DNA of 64,000 bases from VXYL01 sp963666465 (GCA_963666465.1 OY762824.1:2108001-2172000); one strand, 5' to 3'. Shown: positions 8,504 through 16,294, counted from the first letter of the stretch. The notes: a model not told the origin generated them from the sequence alone. Numbers and translations are program-made.

Positions 8504-10447
8504 ATGCCATCTTCGGTAGGTTGGCTGCATGTCGAGACGTCGGGCGCTGGCGGCAGTCGGGCCGCGTTGTTCGAGACGGGTGTCGACGGCGAGCCCCTGC
8601 AATTCGCTGTCGCGACCGCTGGTCAGACGAGCGACGCCGGCGACCAGCAGCGGGATGTCGTGGGTTCCTTGCTCAAGGGACGCTGCGGCTTGGCATTGCT
8701 CGTCGCCATTGCCGACGAACTGAACCGCCCATGCGCGGCAACACTCGAGGTTCCGGTGTGGCTGCTTCGCGGTTCCGCTGTCGTCCGCGGCACCGGACAT
8801 GCGCCGTCCTGGGCGAACCCACGGACCGCCGCAGCGGAAGCGGCGCTGCGCGAACTCCAGGTCCCGCAAGAGGAAATGCTCGACCGCGTTGCCTTGGCGA
8901 TGAACACCGCGTTCGACGATCGCGTCGTACGCGCGGCCACGGAGCTGTCGGGGTTTGCCGTCTCGTTCACGCTTCGACTCGCGGACACGACGGCGGGCGA
9001 CTCTGCGGACCTGGCGAGTCGCCTGCGACGGATCCTCTGTACGCCCCGGGCCGAACGCGGCGCCCCGGCGGAAACCGACCTTGGCCCGCTCTCCTGGCCG
9101 GCGCCGCTGATGCCGTTCCAGCGGGAAGGCGTGCGCGTCCTGCTCGACATGGACCGGGTTCTTCTTGCGGACGACATGGGCCTCGGCAAGACGATCCAGA
9201 CCATCGCGGCGCTGCGGATTCGCAAGTCTCGCGGGGAACTGGGTCCGGTTCTGGTGGTCGCCCCGTCCAGCGTCCTCGATCAGTGGCGCCGGGAGCTGGC
9301 GAAGTGGGCGCCGGAACTCACCGCGATCATCGTCCGGGGTTCGGCCTCGGATCGCCTGTGGAAGTGGCGGGCCGGCACCGACGTCACCCTGACCAGCTAC
9401 GGCATCCTGCGCCAGGACGTCTGGCGCGCGGAAATCGCCGGACGGCATTGGGACACGGTGGTGGCGGATGAGGCGCAGCGGATCAAGAACCGGGTCGAGA
9501 CCAGCGACGCGGTGAAGCGGTTGCGCCGCGCCCGTTCCTGGGCATTGACGGGCACGCCCATAGAGAACCGGGAGAACGAACTTGCGTCTATCCTGGAGTT
9601 CGTCGACCACGACGGCACGGCGCCCCTCAAGCATTTCGGCGTCGGCCCCGAACTGTTCGAACGGCACCGCGCCCTCCAGCTTCGGCGGCGCCGGCAGGAC
9701 GTGCTCCGCGACCTGCCGGCCAAACTCGTCAGCAACCGGCGGATCGAATTGACGCCCCGGCAACGGCGGAGCTACGACCGCGCCGAACGCGAGGGCATCG
9801 TCTATCTCAAGTCGCTCGGCGCCGAAGTGACCATCGTGCATGTGCTGGAGCTGATCACGCGGCTCAAGCAGATCTGCAACGCGGACCCGAGAACGGGAGA
9901 CTCCAGCAAGATCGAGGACATCGCCGGCCGCGTGTCCGAGGTGGCGGCGCGGGCTCACAAGGCGGTGATCTTTTCCCAGTACACCAGCACCACGGCGGGA
10001 GTGCGGCTGATCGAGAGGCGGCTGGCCGAGTTCCGGCCGCTGGTACTGACGGGCGACACGTCCGTGCCGGAACGAGCCGCCGTGATCGACGCTTTCCGCG
10101 CTCGGGTCGAATGCCCGGCGCTGATTGCCTCCCTTGGCGTTGGCGGCGTCGGCCTCAACCTCCAGGAGGCATCCTATGTTTTCCATCTCGACCGTTGGTG
10201 GAATCCAGCGGTGGAACGGCAGGCGGAGGATCGCGTGCATCGAATCGGGCAGACCGCCAAGGTGCATGTCGTCAAGTACACCTGCGCCGGCACCATCGAG
10301 CAGCGCATCGAGACGATTCTCGGGGAAAAGCAAGCGTTGTTCGACGAACTGATCGACGATGTGACGCTCGACCTGGCCGCCCGACTCTCCCGGGAGGAAC
10401 TGCTCGGGCTGTTCGGTCTGCAAGACGGCCCGCTGGATCGGGGTTGA
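8504..10447 (+). CDS. SNF2-family helicase/translocase
   Basis: A 647-residue superfamily 2 DNA translocase. The motifs are intact: I DDMGLGKT (about 223-230), Ia VVAPSSVLDQW, II DEAQ (about 322), III SWALTGTPIEN, IV VIFSQYTS, V ASLGVGGVGLNL and VI QAEDRVHRIGQ. The first 200 residues carry no recognisable domain and may recognise the target. The ATG at 8504 follows GGGGAGCAGGGG. A same-frame open stretch, 8372-8476, ends in a stop just upstream, so the N-terminus may once have been longer. It is the fourth gene of the block and probably its motor. The antisense open frame of 721 codons over this gene is a GC-rich shadow. Confidence 0.85.
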   Translation: MPSSVGWLHVETSGAGGSRAALFETGVDGEPLQFAVATAGQTSDAGDQQRDVVGSLLKGRCGLALLVAIADELNRPCAATLEVPVWLLRGSAVVRGTGHAPSWANPRTAAAEAALRELQVPQEEMLDRVALAMNTAFDDRVVRAATELSGFAVSFTLRLADTTAGDSADLASRLRRILCTPRAERGAPAETDLGPLSWPAPLMPFQREGVRVLLDMDRVLLADDMGLGKTIQTIAALRIRKSRGELGPVLVVAPSSVLDQWRRELAKWAPELTAIIVRGSASDRLWKWRAGTDVTLTSYGILRQDVWRAEIAGRHWDTVVADEAQRIKNRVETSDAVKRLRRARSWALTGTPIENRENELASILEFVDHDGTAPLKHFGVGPELFERHRALQLRRRRQDVLRDLPAKLVSNRRIELTPRQRRSYDRAEREGIVYLKSLGAEVTIVHVLELITRLKQICNADPRTGDSSKIEDIAGRVSEVAARAHKAVIFSQYTSTTAGVRLIERRLAEFRPLVLTGDTSVPERAAVIDAFRARVECPALIASLGVGGVGLNLQEASYVFHLDRWWNPAVERQAEDRVHRIGQTAKVHVVKYTCAGTIEQRIETILGEKQALFDELIDDVTLDLAARLSREELLGLFGLQDGPLDRG

Positions 10448-10485
10448 CGCGCAACCCGTCGCGCCCTCGGGAATGAGTCAAGCAG

Positions 10486-10938
10486 GGTAGTGTCTCACTT
10501 TGGCCTATGCAGTGCCTGGCGCCGTCCTCCAGGGCAGCAGTTCTCATTTTGGCGTCTGGCTTCGCCGTCAGGCATTGCACCCCGCGTTTCGGACCCAATC
10601 CGGGGCCAAATCGACCGGCAGACCCGTCCAGTCGAGGGGGCTGAAGGCCAAAATGAGAATTGCTGCCTCCAGGGGAGGGCGTCCCGTCCTCCCTGCGCGC
10701 CGCAAGGCGCGCCGCGCCGTCAGGCGCCGCGCCGGCAAGGGCGCGCAGGGAGGGCACGGCATGTTGCAGGGAGGACGCGCCTGACGGCGCATGGAGGGCG
10801 GGACGCCCTCCCCCCGAGGGACCCCCTCCCTCCCTATAGAGAGTGGTCCCGGCAGGCAAGTCGACGCAGTCGCCGGTTGCGAACGGCCATGCGCCACGTC
10901 AGGCAGATTCAAGGTGAGACACACCTCTTACCTCTACC
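10486..10938. mobile_element. Family C MITE, copy 1, carrying a nested element
   Basis: The left end reads GGTAGTGTCTCACTTTG. The right end is a diverged inverted copy with a 12-bp insertion, ending in CTCTACC. The flanking 8-mers are TCAAGCAG (10478-10485) and TCAAGCAA (10939-10946), a target duplication with one mismatch. The interior has long GC-rich palindromes (GGGAGGGCGTCCCGYCCTCC type) and no gene. It lies between the helicase and the DAHP synthase leader. The nested 131-bp element explains much of its extra length over copies 3 and 4. Confidence 0.85.
10535..10665. mobile_element. Family G short element nested in family C copy 1
   Basis: 131 bp bounded by inverted ends CAGCAGTTCTCATTTTGGC and GCCAAAATGAGAATTGCTG. 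It is flanked on both sides by CCTCCAGGG (10526-10534 and 10666-10674), an exact 9-bp duplication. This is a clean insertion into the family C interior. It has no coding capacity. Confidence 0.85.
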
Positions 10939-10953
10939 TCAAGCAAGGAAGAG

Positions 10954-10981
10954 TTGACATCGCTTCGCACATGGGGACAAT
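10954..10981 (+). promoter_or_regulatory. Candidate sigma-70 promoter of the DAHP synthase leader
   Basis: A perfect -35 TTGACA at 10954-10959 is followed after 16 bp by GACAAT (10976-10981) as a -10. The expected start of transcription is near 10988, only a few bases before the leader ATG at 10991, so the leader would be almost leaderless unless another promoter upstream is used. Family C copy 1 ends 15 bp before the -35. Confidence 0.5.
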
Positions 10982-10990
10982 TGCCGCCTC

Positions 10991-11077
10991 ATGAATCCTC
11001 GACGAACCCTTCTGGCCACGACGCCGCGCCCGGTGGGCACGGCAGTCGCCGGCGCGTATTGGTTTTTCGCGAGCTGA
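10991..11077 (+). CDS. Aromatic leader peptide (28 aa, Tyr-Trp-Phe-Phe near the end)
   Basis: An ATG at 10991 opens a 28-codon frame ending in TGA at 11075-11077. Residues 23-26 are Y-W-F-F, followed by A-S and the stop. A run of all three aromatic residues just before a stop, upstream of an aromatic biosynthesis gene and followed by a terminator hairpin, is the classical arrangement of transcription attenuation: ribosome stalling at starved codons would change RNA folding. The codon run and the terminator are seen directly; regulation is inferred. The Shine-Dalgarno match is weak (GGGGA, 13 bp upstream). Confidence 0.7.
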   Translation: MNPRRTLLATTPRPVGTAVAGAYWFFAS

Positions 11078-11119
11078 CGCGCACTCGACATCGAGGGCGC
11101 AAGTGTCGCCCGTCGAAGA

Positions 11120-11155
11120 CCCCGACTGGCGACGCCATCGGGGTTTCGCTTTTTT
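11120..11155 (+). terminator. Attenuator-type intrinsic terminator before the DAHP synthase
   Basis: The stem CCCCGA-C-TGGC (11120-11130) pairs with GCCA-TCGGGG (11134-11143) around the loop GAC, and is followed by TTTCGCTTTTTT (11144-11155). It lies 43 bp after the leader peptide stop and 45 bp before the gene start. A competing hairpin using CGTCG (11111) and CGACG (about 11129) could act as antiterminator, but I could not settle the alternative fold. Confidence 0.75.
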
Positions 11156-11199
11156 GGGCCGCGTTCGCGGGCGGCGCATGGGGGAACGGGGAGAACGGT

Positions 11200-12294
11200 G
11201 TGCTTGAAAGAACGGAGAACCTGAACGTGCTGGCCCACGAACTGCTGCCAACGCCCGAAGGGGTGAAGGCCGAACTGCCGGCGAGCGAGGAGATGCTGCA
11301 TGGCGTCGCGCAGGCGCGCGCGGGCATCGCCGACATCCTCGGCCGGCGAGACCACCGGCTTCTGATTGTGGTGGGCCCTTGCTCCATTCACGATCCGGAC
11401 GCAGCCCTCGACTACGCCACGAGGCTGAGCGAACTGGCGCGGGAGACGAGCGATGCCCTGTTGCTCGTGATGCGAACCTATTTCGAGAAGCCTCGCACCA
11501 CGGTCGGCTGGAAGGGGCTCATCAACGATCCGAGCCTCGACGACACCTTCCATGTCGAACGCGGCATCCGGGTGGCGCGGCAGTTGCTGCTCGAAATCGC
11601 TGACCTGGGCTTGCCGCTCGCCACCGAAGCCCTCGACCCGATCATGCCGCAGTACCTGCAAGACCTCATCGCGTGGTCGGCCATCGGCGCCCGAACCACC
11701 GAATCGCAGACGCATCGGGAGATGGCCTCTGGCCTTTCCTGCGCCGTGGGCTTCAAGAACGGCACCGACGGCTCCCTCGACGTGGCCATCAACGCGCTGC
11801 AATCGGTGTCGAGCCCGCATCGGTTCCTCGGCATCAACCAGCGCGGGCAGGTGTCGGTGGTGCATACCCGCGGCAACGCCAACGCACACATCGTGCTGCG
11901 CGGCGGCAGCGACGGGCCGAACTACGACGCTGCATCCGTGGCACGCTGCGAGCGGGCGCTGGCGGCTGCTGGCCTGCTGCCAAACATCATGGTGGATTGC
12001 TCACACGCCAACTCGAACAAGGATCACACCCGCCAGCCACTGGTGGCCGACGCCGTGGCGGAACAGATCGCCGCCGGCAACCCGTCCATCATCGGCCTGA
12101 TGGTCGAGAGCAACATCGGCGCCGGCAACCAGAAGCTGCGCAATCCGGCAAGCCTCGCCTACGGCGTGTCGATCACGGATGCCTGCGTCGATTGGGATGC
12201 AACCGCGACGATGTTGCGATCGCTGTCACGGACGCTGGAGGGGCCTCTGCGGGAGCGCTTGGCGGCGCCCGCGACGACATCCGTCGCAGCCTAG
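11200..12294 (+). CDS. aroG: 3-deoxy-D-arabino-heptulosonate-7-phosphate (DAHP) synthase, class I
   Basis: This enzyme condenses phosphoenolpyruvate and erythrose 4-phosphate, the first step of the shikimate pathway. The 364-residue product from the GTG at 11200 aligns throughout with the AroF/G/H family: VVGPCSIHDP, YFEKPRTTVGWKGLINDP, IGARTTESQTHREMASGLS, GFKNGTDG, HIVLRGG, DCSHANSNK and GLMVESNI. The isozyme letter is by family only, since AroF, AroG and AroH cannot be told apart here; the mixed Y-W-F-F leader suggests control by all three aromatic amino acids. The N-terminal NLNVLAHELLP matches the family start. The TAG stop (12292-12294) is the left flank of a family B repeat. Confidence 0.92.
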   Translation: MLERTENLNVLAHELLPTPEGVKAELPASEEMLHGVAQARAGIADILGRRDHRLLIVVGPCSIHDPDAALDYATRLSELARETSDALLLVMRTYFEKPRTTVGWKGLINDPSLDDTFHVERGIRVARQLLLEIADLGLPLATEALDPIMPQYLQDLIAWSAIGARTTESQTHREMASGLSCAVGFKNGTDGSLDVAINALQSVSSPHRFLGINQRGQVSVVHTRGNANAHIVLRGGSDGPNYDAASVARCERALAAAGLLPNIMVDCSHANSNKDHTRQPLVADAVAEQIAAGNPSIIGLMVESNIGAGNQKLRNPASLAYGVSITDACVDWDATATMLRSLSRTLEGPLRERLAAPATTSVAA

Positions 12295-12402
12295 CAGCCT
12301 GTCGGACTTCGGACGGCGCAAGCTGGCCGAATGCCGACAGGGTGACAGGACGGCTTGGGCTGGGGCAGGAAGCGTTGCCGAAAGGCAACGGTTCTTGTGG
12401 CG
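12295..12402. repeat. Family B element, copy 1
   Basis: A 108-bp element beginning CAGCCTGTCGGACTTCGG and ending GGTTCTTGTGGCG. It contains the inverted pair CCTGTCGG/CCGACAGG and the hairpin CGTTGCCGAAAGGCAACG. It is flanked by CTAG at both sides (12291-12294, 12403-12406). The left CTAG supplies the TAG stop of the DAHP synthase gene. Confidence 0.85.
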
Positions 12403-12460
12403 CTAGTCGCCTCAGCGGCGTCTTCGGCCGTCTCTGGAGGGATGGCCTCCCCAGACCCTC

Positions 12461-12520
12461 TCCCATCACTCCCCCTCCTGAGGGGGAGTTGAAGAAGGCC
12501 CCACTTTCTTCGGAGGGGGG
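12461..12520. repeat. Family F hairpin repeat, copy 1
   Basis: CCCATCACTCCCCCTCCTGA followed by a GGGGGAG arm and CTTCGGAGGGGGG. Similar stretches occur near 31930, 54434 and 60802. The C-rich and G-rich arms can pair as a strong hairpin between the convergent DAHP synthase and nfuA genes, so it may act as a terminator or insulator. Confidence 0.55.
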
Positions 12521-12546
12521 CAGCCGCGCCAATGCGCTTAACCAGA

Positions 12547-13125
12547 TCAGCGGTAGTAAGCGTTCTCCGTCACCGTGTGATCGGTCACGTCGCGGACTTC
12601 CGTGAGTTCCGGAATGCGTTCGACAAGGGACTTCTCCACCCCCTGCTTCAACGTGATGTCCACCGCCGCGCAACCCTGGCAGCCACCGCCGAACTGCAGC
12701 ACCGCCACGCTCTCCTCGACGATCTCCACCAGCGTCACCTGGCCGCCATGCGACGCGAGGCCCGGGTTGATCTCGTTGTAGAGGATGTAGTTGATGCGAT
12801 CTTCCAGGGGCGAGTCTGCGTCCACGTTCGGCACCCGGGCGTTGGGCGCCTTGATGGTGAGCTGGCCGCCCATGCGGTCTTCGCGGAATTCCACCACCGC
12901 GTCCACGAGGTATTTCTCGCTGCGATCTTCGAGATAGGCGGTGAAGCCCTCGTACGGCACCTGGGTGTCGTCGTCCTGCTCCTCGCCGGGACGGCAGTAG
13001 GCAATGCAGGTCTCGGCGTTCGGCGTGCCCGGCTCCGACACGAAGATGCGGATGCCGCAGCCTTCCTCCTGCTTCGCAAGCAGGTCGCGCAGGTACGCCT
13101 GAGCGGCTGGGGAGATATCGACCAT
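12547..13125 (-). CDS. nfuA: Fe/S biogenesis protein NfuA
   Basis: NfuA is a scaffold/carrier delivering 4Fe-4S clusters to client enzymes. The 192-residue protein has an N-terminal degenerate A-type carrier domain (MVDISPAAQAYLRDLLAKQE onward) and a C-terminal Nfu domain with the cluster-binding CxxC as GGGCQGCAAVDITLKQGVE. Length and domain order match gammaproteobacterial NfuA. The start is the ATG at 13125; a TTG immediately before it is also open. No operon partner lies within the spacing expected for one. Confidence 0.92.
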   Translation of the reverse strand: MVDISPAAQAYLRDLLAKQEEGCGIRIFVSEPGTPNAETCIAYCRPGEEQDDDTQVPYEGFTAYLEDRSEKYLVDAVVEFREDRMGGQLTIKAPNARVPNVDADSPLEDRINYILYNEINPGLASHGGQVTLVEIVEESVAVLQFGGGCQGCAAVDITLKQGVEKSLVERIPELTEVRDVTDHTVTENAYYR

Positions 13126-13204
13126 CAAGTCCTCTGATCGGGTTCCGTGGTGTCGCCTACTTTACCGTTTTACCGCGCTACGCGCACCGGAAGCGCTCCG
13201 GCGA

Positions 13205-13475
13205 CAGCAATTCTCACTTTGGCTTGTACAGTGTCTGGCGCCGTCCCCCGGAGGGAGGGCGTCCCGCCCTCCATTGCGCCGCAAGGCGCGCCGCGCCGTC
13301 AGGTGCCGCGCCCGCAAGGGCGCGCAGGGCACATCGCGGCACGTGCAGGGAGGACGCGCCTGACGGCGCGCATGGAGGGCGGGACGCCCTCCCTCCCTAT
13401 CTCCCTATCTCCCTATGGAGAGTGGTCCCGGCAGGCAAACCGACGAACAGCCATGCGCCACGCCAGGCAACACGG
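13205..13475. mobile_element. Family C-like MITE, copy 2, decayed
   Basis: The left end CAGCAATTCTCACTTTGGC resembles the ends of family G. The interior (GC-rich palindromes, then GAGAGTGGTCCCGGCAGGCA) matches the other C copies in reverse orientation. The right terminal repeat is missing, and no convincing target duplication can be found. The boundaries are approximate. Confidence 0.6.
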
Positions 13476-13636
13476 GAGCGCCTTGTCTTGAGGGGCCCAT
13501 GTCGCGGCGCAGCGGCTGGGGTTTGGAGGGGCTGGTGGCTTCGCCTTCGGTGGGAGGGCGTGGGACGCCGTCGCTTCGAGCCGCTTCCCGCCGCGCCATC
13601 CAGCACTCGGGGCGTGAGCCGGCTTCGACCTACGCT

Positions 13637-14085
13637 TGCATGGAAGCACGCCCCCGGCGATGGGGAATTGCCGGCACTTCCCTGCGCGTCGGCGGTCGGG
13701 GACGCTTCCCCGGCTGAAGGCTCCCTGCATGGAAGCACGCCCCCGGCGACGGGGGAGTTGCCGGCACTTCCCCGCGCGTCGGCGGTCGGGGACGCTTCCC
13801 CGGCTGAAGGCTCCCTGCATGGAAGCACGCCCCCGGCGACGGGGGAGTTGCCGGCACTTCCCCGCGCGTCGGCGGTCGGGGACGCTTCCCCGGCTGAAGG
13901 CTCCCTGCATGGAAGCACGCCCCCGGCGACGGGGGAGTTGCCGGCACTTCCCCGCGCGTCGGCGGTCGGGGACGCTTCCCCGGCTGAAGGCTCCCTGCAT
14001 GGAAGCACGCCCCCGGCGACGGGGGAGTTGCCGGCACTTCCCCGCGCGTCGGCGGTCGGGGACGCTTCCCCGGCTGAAGGCTCCC
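13637..14085 (-). repeat. Family A tandem array, five units
   Basis: Five head-to-tail units at 13637 (89 bp), 13726, 13816, 13906 and 13996 (90 bp each), without spacers. On the minus strand they are open in one frame and encode a tandem 30-residue unit starting EPSAGEASPTADA. The array begins 28 bp beyond the stop of the enoyl-CoA hydratase gene. Units 2-5 are almost identical, pointing to recent tandem amplification. Each unit carries two palindromes (CGGGGA/TCCCCG and CCCCCGGCGACGGGGG type). Confidence 0.9.
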
Positions 14086-14113
14086 TGCGCCCGCTTCGGC
14101 TCGAGCCTTCCCG

Positions 14114-15022
14114 CTACCTGTGCGGCGCCTTGCGGTCCTTGTACTTGTACCAGTCGTTGTCGCGGAACAGGCCGTCGCGCCAGCGCACCGCATCTCTCAT
14201 GCCGAGTTCGCGGTTCTTGTCTTGCCAGTCGTAGGAGAAGCCGGTGAACTGGCCGGCGGCGTCGAGGTCCGTACTGCTGTGCACCGACGAGTAGATGCCC
14301 ATGTTCTCGTAGAAGCGGTTCATGTTCAGCTTCAGGATCGAGAGGTGGTCGGCGCTCATCACGGCGATGCGGTCGGCGAAGGCGATGGTGCGCTCTTCGA
14401 GCTCGTCCTTGGGCCAGGAGTAGTTGACCATGCCGATTTCCTCGGCCTCCTCGCCGGTGACGTTCTCGCCGGTGTAATAGAGTTCCTTGGCTTTCCTCAT
14501 GCCGATCACCAGCGGCCAGATGACGCCGGTGCGGGAGGTGCCGAGGCCGCGCAAGCCCGGATGGCCGAGCTGAGCGTCTTCGGCGGCCACCACCACGAGG
14601 TCGGCCATCATCGCCAGTTCGCAGCCGCCGGCGATGGCGTAGCCGTGAACCTGGGCGATGGTGATCTTCGCCATGTTCCAGAAATACATGTGGATGTTGG
14701 TGATGGCCTGCATTCCGGTGCGGATGCCCATGAGCAGGCGGCGACCCTTGTCGTCCACGGCCTTGTGGCGCCGCACCACCGCGTCGGCGCCCTTGCCGGA
14801 GGCTGGGGTGAGGTCGTAGCCGGCACTGAAGGTGCGTCCGCCGCCACGAAGGACGATGACGCGGCAGGAGTCGTCGGCTTCCAGATCGTGCAGGGCGTCG
14901 TTGAGCTCGAACAGGAGCTCCTGCGACAACGCGTTCATCTTCTCGGGTCGGTTCAGGGTGATCCTGCCCACGCGATCGTCGGTGCCCACGCGGTCGATCA
15001 GGATGTTCTCGAAGTCGGACAT
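14114..15022 (-). CDS. Enoyl-CoA hydratase/isomerase family protein
   Basis: A 302-residue crotonase-fold protein. The family features are GRITLNRPEKMNALS (residues 19-33), the first oxyanion-hole strand RTFSAGYDLTP, and the second, VHGYAIAGGCELAMMADLVV, followed by AQLGHPGLRGLGTS. Members hydrate or isomerise acyl-CoA substrates; the substrate here is not evident. It is longer than typical crotonases by about 40 residues at the C-terminus (FSYDWQDKNRELGMRDAVRW). Start ATG 15022. The gene ends just before the family A array. Confidence 0.85.
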   Translation of the reverse strand: MSDFENILIDRVGTDDRVGRITLNRPEKMNALSQELLFELNDALHDLEADDSCRVIVLRGGGRTFSAGYDLTPASGKGADAVVRRHKAVDDKGRRLLMGIRTGMQAITNIHMYFWNMAKITIAQVHGYAIAGGCELAMMADLVVVAAEDAQLGHPGLRGLGTSRTGVIWPLVIGMRKAKELYYTGENVTGEEAEEIGMVNYSWPKDELEERTIAFADRIAVMSADHLSILKLNMNRFYENMGIYSSVHSSTDLDAAGQFTGFSYDWQDKNRELGMRDAVRWRDGLFRDNDWYKYKDRKAPHR

Positions 15023-15167
15023 GGTTTCCTCGTCTTGCTTGGCTTGAGACCGGCACCGTCAGAGGCGATGCCGCAAAAGCGCGACACGTTACCACGGCGG
15101 CGGCTTCGAGACGGTGGCGAGGGACACCATTACACTCCGCAACAAACCCGCCGCCGAAGACCCCAGC

Positions 15168-16294
15168 ATGAACCTTGCAGAACTCGCCACCATCCGGCGC
15201 GGCCGCACGGCGCGCGTCTCCTCCTGGGACACCAGCGGGCGCAACGACGACGCCTGGAGCATCGAGCCGGGCGAACGCCGCGTGCTGGCCGACATTCGCG
15301 GCCCCGGCACCATCACCCACATCTGGATGACGCAGCCCAATCACTACCGCGAATGCCTGCTCGAGTTCACGTGGGACAACGCCGACGCACCCAGCATCCG
15401 CTGCCCCTTGGGCGACTTCTTCGGCCTGGGTCACGGCATCGTCAACTCGTACCAGTCGCTGCTCTTCTCCGCCTCCACCCGCAGCAACAACCGCTTCAAC
15501 CAAGGCTGCGCCCTCAACGCCTACCTGCCGATGCCGTTCCGGGAACGCGCCGTGATCGCCCTCGTGAACGAAAGCGCCGAACGCCACCGGCAGTATTTCT
15601 ACATCGACCACGAGCTTGGCGAGGTGGCACCGGACGCCGGCTATCTGCACGCGGAGTTCCGGCGCGAGAATCCGTTCCCCGGCTGGGGCCACGAAGTCCG
15701 CGTCAACGCGCCCGAAGCCAACATCGCGAACCGCGAGCGGCTGGCGTGGGACAACAACCACGTCATCCTCGACACGGCCGGCCGTGGCCACTATCTGGGC
15801 TGCAATCTCTCGGTAACGAACTTCCAGGGCACATGGTGGGGCGAAGGCGACGACATGATCTGGGTGGATGGCTACAAGTGGCCGCCGGACCTGCATGGCA
15901 CCGGCTCCGAGGATTACCTGAACCAAGCCTGGGGAATGCAGGACAACGCCTTCCTGCGCAACGGCTCTTCCATCCACGAGCGCAACACGGCGGGCTACCA
16001 GACGAGCTACGTCCACCACGTCGAGAATCCGGTGCGCTTCGAGCGCGCAATCCGCGTCACCATCGAACACGGCCACGGCAACCACCTCGCCAACGAGGTG
16101 TCGAGCGTGGCCTATTGGTACGCCGAGAGCCAACCTCCGCGCATCCCTGCCCACCGGTGCAGGCCCGCATCGCCGTTCCCCGCCACAACGTCACCGGCGA
16201 CTGGCACAATGACGTCACGCCTGAACGCCAACTGCGCATCACCGACGAGATGCGGGCCATGAAGGAGGCTTGGGCGCAGCGCAACGAGACTTAG
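15168..16294 (+). pseudogene. DUF2961 (GH172-type) protein with a C-terminal frameshift
   Basis: The main frame (15168-16262) encodes a DUF2961-type protein: MNLAELATIRRGRTARVSSW, then DIRGPGTITHIWMT, PLGDFFGLGHG, NAYLPMPFRERA, YFYIDHEL, LHGTGSEDYLNQAWG and YQTSYVHHVENPVRF. The group includes GH172 exo-enzymes on fructose and arabinan. Near 16146 the expected end is found in another frame (VQARIAVPRHNVTGDWHNDV to 16294), so a small indel separates the last 48 codons. Either this is a true frameshift or an assembly error; the upstream 325 residues look intact. The start ATG 15168 fits the family N-terminus better than an upstream frame start at 15114. Confidence 0.7.

Noticed and set aside
8258..10423. 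Long antisense frame over the SNF2 helicase
   Set aside because: It follows from GC-rich third positions in the real gene; the protein sequence matches no family and the sense strand has all helicase motifs.
5373..10447. A BREX locus
   Set aside because: No PglZ, BrxC, BrxL or PglX is encoded in the block; only the BrxD-like ATPase and a helicase are shared.
10700..10860. GC-rich palindromes as intrinsic terminators
   Set aside because: They recur in every family C copy without a T-run and are better explained as the interior of the element.
13637..14085. Regular tandem units that could be mistaken for a CRISPR array
   Set aside because: The 90-bp units are head to tail without unique spacers and each is almost the same as the next; no cas gene is near.
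13413..16154. Very long minus-strand frame of 913 codons
   Set aside because: It crosses the DUF2961 and enoyl-CoA hydratase genes out of frame and the family A array; only the shadow of real genes.
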